A DNA stretch of 64,000 bases, taken from assembly GCA_021816765.1 (NCBI GenBank), contig JAKAXB010000002.1, positions 1 through 64,000 of the forward strand, written 5' to 3'. A model generated the notes under the pieces. That model ran no database searches, was not told the DNA's origin, and saw nothing but the letters and a program-made list of their open reading frames with translations. The number at the start of each line of letters is the position of its first letter. Position 1 is the stretch's first letter. A program made the position numbers and the translations under genes. This DNA comes from Natronospirales bacterium. Lineage in GTDB: Bacteria > Pseudomonadota > Gammaproteobacteria > Natronospirales > REEB76. Below are positions 17,812-24,945 of the stretch, piece by piece.

Positions 17812-19254
17812 TCAATATTTGATGCAGACATTACGCGCCTCGGTAAAAAATCGCATGGCTTCCCAGCCGCCTTCACGGCCAGTGCCGGACTGCTTCATAC
17901 CACCCATGGGCACACGCAGATCACGCAGCATCCAGCAGTTCACCCAGATGAGACCGGCTTCGAGCTGCGCAGCCAGGCGATGACAGCGGGATACGTCACG
18001 GCTCCAGAGTGAAGCGGCCAGACCGTAGGGCGTGCCATTGGCCCAGGCGACGGCTTCGTCTTCTGTGTCAAAGGGAATCAGCGTTACCACCGGACCGAAG
18101 ATTTCCTCCTGGTTGGTGCGGCAATCATAAGGCAGGTTCTCGATGACGGCCGGTTCCATAAACCAGCCCCCGCTGCAGCGGCCGTCCAGGCGCGCGCGCC
18201 GGCCACCGCAAAGGATTTTTCCGCCCTCCTTTTTGGCCAGCTCGATGTAGCCCAATACTTTTTGCAGGTGCGCCTCCGAGATCACCGCACCCTGCGCGGT
18301 GATCTCCTCCAGCGGATCGCCCGGGCTCAGCATCTTCGCGCGAGCCACGAACTCGTCGCGGAAGCGCGCATACAGGCCACGTTCGATGAGGATGCGCGAG
18401 CCGCACAGGCAGATTTCGCCCTGATTGGAAAATGCCGCACGCATGCTTTCCGACACAGTACGTTCGAAGTCGCAGTCGGAAAACACCAGGGTTGGATTCT
18501 TGCCACCCAGTTCCAGGGAAAGTTTCTTGAATTTCGGTGCCGCCCGGCCGGCGATGTCGGCGCCGGTTTTAGTGCCGCCGGTGAAGGAGATGGCCTTCAC
18601 GTCCGGGTGTTCCACCAGCAGCACGCCTGCCTTGGGACCGAGACCCTGCACCACGTTGAGCACCCCCGCCGGGAATCCCGCCTCCATGCAGAGTTCCGAA
18701 AGCAGATACGCCGTCATGGGAGTGAGTTCGGAGGGTTTCGCCACCACGCAGTTGCCGGCGGCCAGCGCCGGTGCGAGTTTCCAGGTAAGCAGATACAGCG
18801 GCAGATTCCAGGGGGAGATGCAGCCCACTACGCCGAGCGGCGAGCGCAGAGTGTAATTGATGGCTCCGGATTCCATGGCATGGGATTCGCTGGCGAATTG
18901 GCTGGCAGCGGCGGCGAAGTAGCGCAGATTGGCCACGGCCCGCGGGATATCCAGACTGCGCGCGAGAGCGATGGGTTTGCCGGTGTCCACGCTTTCAGCG
19001 CGAGCCAATTTTTCCAGATCCCGCTCCACCAGGGCGGCAAGTTTGTGCAGCCATTCGCCGCGTTTCGCGGCGGATGTGGCGGACCATGCCGGAAAGGCGC
19101 GCTGAGCGGCGGCCACGGCGTTATCCATGTCGGTCTTGTGAGAATCGGGAATGCGCGCGTATGCCTTACCCGTCGCCGGTTCGAAATCCTCCAGCCAGCC
19201 GCCGGAGGCGGCAGGCGTGAGTTTACCGTCTATATAGTTGGCCAGTTTCTGCAT
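17812..19254 (-). CDS. 2-aminomuconate semialdehyde dehydrogenase (2-hydroxymuconate semialdehyde dehydrogenase type)
   Basis: A 480-residue NAD-dependent aldehyde dehydrogenase. GCISPWNLPLYLLTWKLAPA and FTGGTKTG shape the NAD site; the general base Glu is in LELGGKN and the catalytic Cys in NQGEICLCGSR. It resembles the aminomuconate/hydroxymuconate semialdehyde dehydrogenase group, and the operon predicts 2-aminomuconate semialdehyde as substrate. It is the first gene of the seven-gene minus-strand kynurenine operon, whose promoter should lie in 19255-19418. No regulator gene is adjacent. Confidence 0.9.
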   Translation of the reverse strand: MQKLANYIDGKLTPAASGGWLEDFEPATGKAYARIPDSHKTDMDNAVAAAQRAFPAWSATSAAKRGEWLHKLAALVERDLEKLARAESVDTGKPIALARSLDIPRAVANLRYFAAAASQFASESHAMESGAINYTLRSPLGVVGCISPWNLPLYLLTWKLAPALAAGNCVVAKPSELTPMTAYLLSELCMEAGFPAGVLNVVQGLGPKAGVLLVEHPDVKAISFTGGTKTGADIAGRAAPKFKKLSLELGGKNPTLVFSDCDFERTVSESMRAAFSNQGEICLCGSRILIERGLYARFRDEFVARAKMLSPGDPLEEITAQGAVISEAHLQKVLGYIELAKKEGGKILCGGRRARLDGRCSGGWFMEPAVIENLPYDCRTNQEEIFGPVVTLIPFDTEDEAVAWANGTPYGLAASLWSRDVSRCHRLAAQLEAGLIWVNCWMLRDLRVPMGGMKQSGTGREGGWEAMRFFTEARNVCIKY

Positions 19255-19418
19255 GTCACAGGCTCTGAACGCGGCAGGGTATTCAACTTGTTTTCGCAGC
19301 GCGCCGCCCCAGTGTCACGCCGCCGTTCCGGGCAAGCACATGCTCGTCATGAAGATCGCTGCTGAGAATCGGGTCTGGCATAACCGCTGTCACCATTATC
19401 AAGAGATACGCACAAAGC

Positions 19419-20261
19419 TCAGTTGCCTGTCTCCGGCCGCCGTGCGCCGGAGCAGTCCACGCAATACCAGCCGCCGCTGTCGTCGCCGTCGAGCCGCAAG
19501 GCCGAGAGCCGTCCGCCCCACACGCAACCCGTGTCCAGCGGATAGATATTCTGGCCCTTTATTTCACCGAGCGTGGACCAGTGACCGAAGAGGATATACA
19601 GACCGGCGCTGGCGCGCCCCGGTACTTCAAACCAGGGCATGAAGCCCGCCGGCTGGGTACCCGGCGCACCTTTGCAGGCGAGATCGAGTTCACCTTCCAG
19701 AGAACAGTAACGCAGGCGTGTGAAACAGTTCACGATGAAGCGCAGCCGTTCCATGCCTGAAAGCTCCGCTGACCAGCGGCGCGGCTGGTCGCCGTACATT
19801 TGCGTGAAGAATCCCGGATAATCGGCTGCGCGCAGCGCAGCTTCCAGTTCCCGTGCGCAGGCAGTGGCGATGGCAAGATCCCACTGGGGCGGCAGGCCGG
19901 CATGAATAAGCGTATAGCCCAGCGGTGCATCGTGATGCAGCAGCGGACGCTGACGCAGCCAGTGCAACAGCTCATCGCGATCCGGGGCGGCGAGAATGGC
20001 ATCGAGTGTATCTGCGGGCTTGTGCTGGTGCACACCTTCGGCAAGGGCCAGCAGGTGCAGATCATGGTTGCCGAGCACACACACGGCGCGCTCGCCCAGG
20101 CTTTTCACGAAACGCAGGGTTTCCAGTGACTTGGGGCCGCGGTTCACGAGGTCGCCGGTGAACCAGAGATGGTCTTCCGCAGGATTGAAGTCGAGTCGTT
20201 CCAGCAGCCGGCGCAGATCGTCGTAGCAGCCCTGGATGTCGCCAATAGCGAAAATGGCCAT
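19419..20261 (-). CDS. apaH: Bis(5'-nucleosyl)-tetraphosphatase, symmetrical
   Basis: A 280-residue metallophosphatase hydrolysing Ap4A to two ADP. It has the full metallophosphoesterase series: GDIQGC (residues 7-12), GDLVNRGP, GNHD, and later HAGLPPQWD and FGHWST. Length agrees with E. coli ApaH (280 aa). It follows apaG on the same strand, the conserved gammaproteobacterial order, and is the last gene of the lptD-surA-pdxA-rsmA-apaG-apaH series. Confidence 0.96.
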   Translation of the reverse strand: MAIFAIGDIQGCYDDLRRLLERLDFNPAEDHLWFTGDLVNRGPKSLETLRFVKSLGERAVCVLGNHDLHLLALAEGVHQHKPADTLDAILAAPDRDELLHWLRQRPLLHHDAPLGYTLIHAGLPPQWDLAIATACARELEAALRAADYPGFFTQMYGDQPRRWSAELSGMERLRFIVNCFTRLRYCSLEGELDLACKGAPGTQPAGFMPWFEVPGRASAGLYILFGHWSTLGEIKGQNIYPLDTGCVWGGRLSALRLDGDDSGGWYCVDCSGARRPETGN

Positions 20262-20355
20262 TAGTGGTTGCTGCGCCTGTTTTTATTTTGCCCCTCACCC
20301 TTGCCTCCCCCCGGAAGGGGAGAGTTGTCGAGGAGGCGAGCGGTAAATAGAGCCA

Positions 20356-20736
20356 TCAGTGCAACATCCCCGGCACCGCCAGCCGGAAGGGGGCGATGGG
20401 GGCGTCGAAATGTTCACCCTGGTCGTTCACCATCTGATAGGCACCCTGCATGGCGCCCACGGGAGTTTCCAGTATCGCCCCGCTGGAATAGCGGAAGCCC
20501 TCACCGGGCTTGAGGTGCGGCTGCTCGCCTACCACGCCTTCGCCGCGCACTTCCTGAACCTTGCCGTTGGCATCCGTGATAAGCCAATGACGCGTGAGCA
20601 ACTTGGCCGGCAGATTGCCCTGGTTGCGGATGGTGATGGTGTAAGAGAACACAAAACGGTGCTGGGCTGGATCGGACTGGGTGGCCACATAGGCCGTTTC
20701 CACGTCCACACAAATGTTGTTGGCGCTGTCGTTCAT
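20356..20736 (-). CDS. apaG: Co2+/Mg2+ efflux protein ApaG
   Basis: A 126-residue beta-sandwich protein (E. coli ApaG is 125 aa). Characteristic segments: YTITIRNQGNLPAKLLTRHW, VVGEQPHLKPGEGFRYSSGA and GAMQGAYQMV. The open frame continues 345 bases upstream of the true start into low-quality sequence. The start at 20736 (MNDSANNICVDV) matches the family length; an ATG at 20766 would add ten residues. It lies directly upstream of apaH. Confidence 0.95.
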   Translation of the reverse strand: MNDSANNICVDVETAYVATQSDPAQHRFVFSYTITIRNQGNLPAKLLTRHWLITDANGKVQEVRGEGVVGEQPHLKPGEGFRYSSGAILETPVGAMQGAYQMVNDQGEHFDAPIAPFRLAVPGMLH

Positions 20737-21097
20737 GGGTCGGGAAAGTTGGGTGCGTGCTGCCATGAGCAGCCGGGCCGCCATTTTAGCGAAAATCGCT
20801 CTCCACGGCTCAAGTACCGCTGATACGTACCGCCAGCACGTCGCAGGGACGAGGCCGGCGGGTTTCGCCGAACATGCCGGCCCCGGATGAGCGCGAGGCA
20901 AGGGTGAGCCGCGCAGCGGCGAACGGGCGGGCAGGGCGAGAAGCACGGCTTCGAGCGGCCCCCCCGGGAGGAAGGTCCTGGACCGCATGCGGAGCAGGAG
21001 GCGAAACATGATGGCTCGCCCCGGGCCACAAGCGCAGCAGGATAGTGGAGCGCAGCGGCCGGGCCGGTCCACGCACCGCAAGGAGGGTTCTGTGTCT
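20737..21097. other. 361-base gap between uspA and apaG
   Basis: The part next to apaG contains the uspA relic. The rest (about 20900-21097) is very GC-rich, with runs such as GCGCAGCGGC repeated in both halves and no acceptable reading frame. This gap breaks an operon that is tightly packed in other gammaproteobacteria. Confidence 0.5.
20810..20899 (-). pseudogene. Relic of a second uspA-family gene (3' end only)
   Basis: Just upstream of apaG a minus-strand frame ends in PCDVLAVRISGT before a TGA. The intact uspA next door ends in PCDVLAVRLS. The ~18 residues before it (SRSSGAGMFGETRRPR) can be laid against the GSRGRHGLAVFLGSTEKS region of UspA with gaps. Upstream of that the similarity is lost in GC-rich sequence. 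This reads as the decayed tail of a tandem uspA copy. Confidence 0.55.
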
Positions 21098-21532
21098 CTA
21101 GCTCAGCCGCACGGCCAAGACGTCGCAGGGAGCCTTATGCAGGATGGATTTCTCGGTGGAGCCCAGGAATACGGCCAAGCCATGGCGTCCACGACTGCCC
21201 AATACCAGCAGATCTGCCTGTTCCTCGGTGGCCACGCGCAGGATTTCGGCCTTGATGTTGCCCAGTTCCACCCGGCGTGGGACCGCCTGCATACCCAAGC
21301 TATCGCACAGGACGTCGAGCCGCTGGTGTGCGCCCTGTACCAGTTCGCCCTCCAGATCCACAGGAGGTGGCAGCAGGGCCTCACCGGCCGGGTCCACGGG
21401 AATGAATTCCACTACGTGCAGCAAACTGAGTTTGGCGTGGAAGCGGGTGGCGAGTTCTTGACCACGGCGGGCCACGGCCTCGCTGTCCTGGGTCAGGTCC
21501 ACGGCGATTAGAACGTGGCGGTAACCGCTCAT
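21098..21532 (-). CDS. Universal stress protein, UspA family
   Basis: A 144-residue single-domain Usp protein. VLIAVDLTQDSEAVARR is the first strand with the nucleotide-binding Asp, and GSRGRHGLAVFLGSTEKSI carries the G-x2-G-x9-G-(S/T) ATP-binding pattern, so it is an ATP-binding type. It lies between rsmA and apaG, a site usually without a gene in this operon. Role in stress survival is inferred from the family only. Confidence 0.92.
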   Translation of the reverse strand: MSGYRHVLIAVDLTQDSEAVARRGQELATRFHAKLSLLHVVEFIPVDPAGEALLPPPVDLEGELVQGAHQRLDVLCDSLGMQAVPRRVELGNIKAEILRVATEEQADLLVLGSRGRHGLAVFLGSTEKSILHKAPCDVLAVRLS

Positions 21533-21626
21533 AGGTTATCCCCTGATTTGGTGCATGAATTCACAGTATAAGGGAGAGCGGTGTCACCGCCATGCAGCCG
21601 GCAACCCCGGGGTGGGGAAACCGGGG

Positions 21627-22412
21627 TCAGCCTGCCAGGCGGGCATAATCGGCAGCGCTGAGGGTCTCGGGACGTTGGGCAGGATCCAGGCCGGCGGCGC
21701 GGATGGCGGCCTCATCGGCGAGCCCTTGCAGGGCGTTCTTCAGGGTCTTGCGGCGGCGGCTGAAGGCCTGATTGACGAGCACCGCAAAGCGGACCGGATC
21801 GCCAACGGGAAATGCCGGTGTCACACACGGCACGAGACGCACGAAGGCAGACTCGACTTTGGGTGCGGGCGTGAAAGCGCCCGCCCCGATGGTAAACAAC
21901 GGCTCCACCCGGCAATGGGCGGCAAGCATGATCGTAAGCCGGCCGTACTCCTTGCCTCCCGGCTTTGCCGCCATGCGCCGCACTACCTCCTTCTGCAACA
22001 TGAAATGCATGTCTCGGATCATGTCCGCCTGCTGCAGCAGGTGGAACAACAGGGGCGTGGAGATGTTGTAAGGCAGGTTGCCAACCAGGCGGATTTTTTG
22101 TCCTGCCGGAGCGAGGGCACGGTAATCGGTCCTGAGTGCATCGCCCTGGATCACGCGCAATGTCCCCTTGTCTGCCGCATCCGCCTCAAGACGCGGGATC
22201 ACATCCCGGTCAAGCTCCACGGCGGTGAGTGCACCACAGACTTGCAGCAATGGAAGCGTGAGCGCACCCAGACCGGGGCCGATCTCGATGAGGAAGTCAT
22301 CGCGTTTCGGGGCGATGGCCGATAGAATCCTGTTTATGACATTACGGTCATGCAAAAAATGTTGGCCGAAACGTTTCCTCGGCTGGTGAGGTTGTGTTGA
22401 GCTGCGCTTCAT
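21627..22412 (-). CDS. rsmA: 16S rRNA (adenine1518-N6/adenine1519-N6)-dimethyltransferase
   Basis: A 261-residue KsgA/RsmA enzyme that dimethylates A1518 and A1519 of 16S rRNA. Motifs: RKRFGQHFLHD, SAM-binding EIGPGLGALT, and catalytic NLPYNISTPLLFHLL. The ATG at 22412 follows a GAGGGAAA ribosome binding site at good spacing, so the upstream in-frame starts are not needed. It follows pdxA, as in E. coli. Confidence 0.96.
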   Translation of the reverse strand: MKRSSTQPHQPRKRFGQHFLHDRNVINRILSAIAPKRDDFLIEIGPGLGALTLPLLQVCGALTAVELDRDVIPRLEADAADKGTLRVIQGDALRTDYRALAPAGQKIRLVGNLPYNISTPLLFHLLQQADMIRDMHFMLQKEVVRRMAAKPGGKEYGRLTIMLAAHCRVEPLFTIGAGAFTPAPKVESAFVRLVPCVTPAFPVGDPVRFAVLVNQAFSRRRKTLKNALQGLADEAAIRAAGLDPAQRPETLSAADYARLAG

Positions 22413-22501
22413 TCGCTTTCCCTCGGTCTGACCTTCCATCGCACGAGATGGAGCAGGCAAGGCGCATGCAGGATAATTTGCCCGGGCAAGCCGGCCGGTT
22501 T

Positions 22502-23500
22502 TCAGGTTCCTGTTTTTGATGTCTGGATCATCGCCAGTGCCATATTGACCGCCGCTTCGAGACTGGTGTGTTGCGCTTGGCCGGTGCCGGCGAGTTCCAG
22601 CGCGGTGCCATGGTCAACCGAGGTACGGATGATGGGCAGCCCCAGGGTGACGTTGACCGCGTGGCCGAAGCCGGCATGCTTCAAAACGGGCAGCCCCTGG
22701 TCATGGTACATGGCGAGCACCGCATCCACATTGCCGAGCCGCTCCGTGCCGAACGCGGTATCGGCGGCGACCGGACCGGTCAGCCGCATGCCGTCCCCGC
22801 GCAGGGCATCCAGTACCGGCGCGATGATGGTGATTTCTTCCTGCCCCAGATGGCCGCCTTCACCGGCGTGGGGATTGAGTCCCAACACCAGGATGCGCGG
22901 CCTGCTGATGCCGAAGCGCCGCACAAGATCAGTGTGCAGCACCCGCAGGGTGTGGGTAAGTTTTCCCCGGTTGATGGCAGACGGCACGTCGGCAAGCGGC
23001 AGATGGGTGGTGACCAGAGCCACCCGCAGTTTGTCGGCGACCAGCAGCATGACGGCTGGGGGCGAATGGCAGCGTGCAGCCAGATATTCAGTGTGGCCGG
23101 TGAACGGGATACCGGCGTCGTTGATAACGCCTTTATGCACCGGCGCCGTCACCATGGCGTCGAATTCGCCGCGCAGGCAGCCGTCCACGGCGCAATCCAG
23201 CGTGTCCAGCACATAGCGGGCGTTGCCGGGGTCGAGCCTGCCGGCTTGTGCCCGTGCGCGTGTTTTCACGGGCCACACCTGCAGTTCACCGCCCTGATGG
23301 GGACGGCGTGCATCTTGCCGATAGGAGACAGGTGTCAGCGGCAGCCCGAGCCCGTAGGCGCGTTGCATGAGCAAATCCGCATCGCCGATAGCGACGATAT
23401 CCGCCGCGTGGGCCATTTGGGCGAAGCGAATACAGATATCCGGGCCGATGCCAGCCGGCTCGCCGGTGGTGAGCGCGATGCGTGGAGGCGCGGCGGGCAT
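22502..23500 (-). CDS. pdxA: 4-hydroxythreonine-4-phosphate dehydrogenase
   Basis: A 332-residue NAD-dependent enzyme of pyridoxal 5'-phosphate synthesis. Family motifs: TTGEPAGIGPDI at the N-terminus, TGHTEYLA with a metal-binding His, GLNPHAGEGGHLGQEE and MYHDQGLPVLKH. Length matches E. coli PdxA (329 aa). It begins 27 bases after surA ends, in the conserved order. Confidence 0.96.
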   Translation of the reverse strand: MPAAPPRIALTTGEPAGIGPDICIRFAQMAHAADIVAIGDADLLMQRAYGLGLPLTPVSYRQDARRPHQGGELQVWPVKTRARAQAGRLDPGNARYVLDTLDCAVDGCLRGEFDAMVTAPVHKGVINDAGIPFTGHTEYLAARCHSPPAVMLLVADKLRVALVTTHLPLADVPSAINRGKLTHTLRVLHTDLVRRFGISRPRILVLGLNPHAGEGGHLGQEEITIIAPVLDALRGDGMRLTGPVAADTAFGTERLGNVDAVLAMYHDQGLPVLKHAGFGHAVNVTLGLPIIRTSVDHGTALELAGTGQAQHTSLEAAVNMALAMIQTSKTGT

Positions 23501-23527
23501 GGGTATGGTTCAGGTGTGGAGCGTGGT

Positions 23528-24928
23528 TCAATTTCCGAGATGGTATTCGATGTAGGCGGAATCCTTGAGTGTGCTCAACCACTGCCGCAGGATTTCCTCG
23601 GACTTGCGTGCGTAGAGTTCTTCATAGGCCTTGTTCTGGGTGTATTCCTTGGTTTCGTCCTTCTGGCGGCGGCCGAGTACCTGGACGATGTGCCAGCCAA
23701 ACTCAGTTTTGAAAGGCTGACTGATCTGCCCCACCTGCAGCTTGTCGAATTGCGCCTGGAATTCCGGTACGGTAGCGCCCGGATCAAGCCAGCCCAGATC
23801 GCCGCCTTTGCTGGCGGAACCCGGATCCTGGGAATATTCCTTGGCAAGTTTGGCGAAATCCGCACCCGCGAGGATCTGCTTGCGCAGTTCCTCCAGTTTG
23901 GCCCTGGCCTGGGCGTCCGTCATGACGGCGCTTGGCTTGAGCAGGATATGCCGCACATGGGTCTGGGTGACCATAACCTTTTTGGCAGCCTGCTTTTTTA
24001 TGCCATCCAGTTTCAGGATATGAAACCCGCTTGGGCTAGACAGGGGTTCGGTGATATCGCCTGGCCTCATCTGACGGATGACATTGGTAAAGATGGTGGG
24101 CAGCTCGGAACCTTTGAGCCAGCCGAGGTCGCCGCCCTTGAGGGCCTGTTGTCCCTGGGAATACTCCACCGCCATGGCAGCAAAATCAGCGCCCTTCTTG
24201 ATCTTCTGGTAAATCATATCCGCTTTTTTGCGTGCTTCCTCCACCTGCGCGGGCGTGGGATTGGACGGCGTGGCGATCAGAATCTGTGCGAGGTGATATT
24301 GCGTATTGACGTCACCGTTTGCCGCATCTTCCTGGATCTGGGTCTGCACCTCGCGCGGTGTGATGTGCATTTGTTGGCTCACCACCTGTCTTTGCAGGTC
24401 ATTGATGATGATCTGGCGGCGCAGGTCCAGACGGAAGGTGGCGTAATCGAGGCCCTGCTGCTGCAATTTGGCGGGCAACTGGCTCAGTTTGATTCCGTTG
24501 CGTTCGGCAATTCGATTGAGAGCCTGGTTGAGTGCGTCATCGCTTACCGTTATGCCTTTGTCTGCGGCCTGCTGCAGCTGCAGCTGGGTGAGGACCATCT
24601 GATCCAGCACCTGCTTGCGCAGGATATTCTCCGGCGGCAGCGTTGTGCCCCGCGCCTGGATCTCTTTGGTGATGGCAGCAACATGCTGGTCAAGCTGGCT
24701 TTTCAGGATCACGTCATTGTTTACCACGGCCACGATGCGATCCAGCAGCACGCCAGTGGACGCTGCCTTGGCAATGGCGGCGGTGGTGGCGCCGGCTTTT
24801 GGCGGAGCAGGATTCATCACCGCGGCAGCGCTGAAGTTGGGATTCGGGGGCGGCGTGGAGGCGCAGCCCTGACACAGGGTGAGAGCCGCGGCCAGGACCA
24901 CGAGGAGACGGGAAACGCGTGTCAGCAT
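23528..24928 (-). CDS. surA: Peptidylprolyl isomerase/outer-membrane protein chaperone SurA
   Basis: A 466-residue periplasmic chaperone with an N-terminal SurA domain (LLDRIVAVVNNDVILKSQLD) and two parvulin domains (QYHLAQILIAT...GGDLGW and THVRHILLKP...GGDLGW). E. coli SurA is 428 aa. The open frame runs another 426 bases upstream into lptD, but MLTRVSRLLVVLAAALTL is a signal peptide. The signal region ends in LCQGCAS, followed by an Ala/Pro-rich linker of ~35 residues, so it could be a lipoprotein instead of soluble; the lipobox is not standard. It follows lptD by 17 bases. Confidence 0.94.
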   Translation of the reverse strand: MLTRVSRLLVVLAAALTLCQGCASTPPPNPNFSAAAVMNPAPPKAGATTAAIAKAASTGVLLDRIVAVVNNDVILKSQLDQHVAAITKEIQARGTTLPPENILRKQVLDQMVLTQLQLQQAADKGITVSDDALNQALNRIAERNGIKLSQLPAKLQQQGLDYATFRLDLRRQIIINDLQRQVVSQQMHITPREVQTQIQEDAANGDVNTQYHLAQILIATPSNPTPAQVEEARKKADMIYQKIKKGADFAAMAVEYSQGQQALKGGDLGWLKGSELPTIFTNVIRQMRPGDITEPLSSPSGFHILKLDGIKKQAAKKVMVTQTHVRHILLKPSAVMTDAQARAKLEELRKQILAGADFAKLAKEYSQDPGSASKGGDLGWLDPGATVPEFQAQFDKLQVGQISQPFKTEFGWHIVQVLGRRQKDETKEYTQNKAYEELYARKSEEILRQWLSTLKDSAYIEYHLGN

Positions 24929-24945
24929 GGAGCGGAACCTTAATG

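Noticed and set aside
20737-21081. N-terminal extension of apaG
   Set aside because: ApaG is complete from 20736; the extension is GC-rich filler plus the uspA relic read in another frame.
22568-24943. 791-codon plus-strand frame
   Set aside because: Antisense shadow of pdxA and surA, which have full domain evidence; the translated product is low-complexity and matches nothing known.
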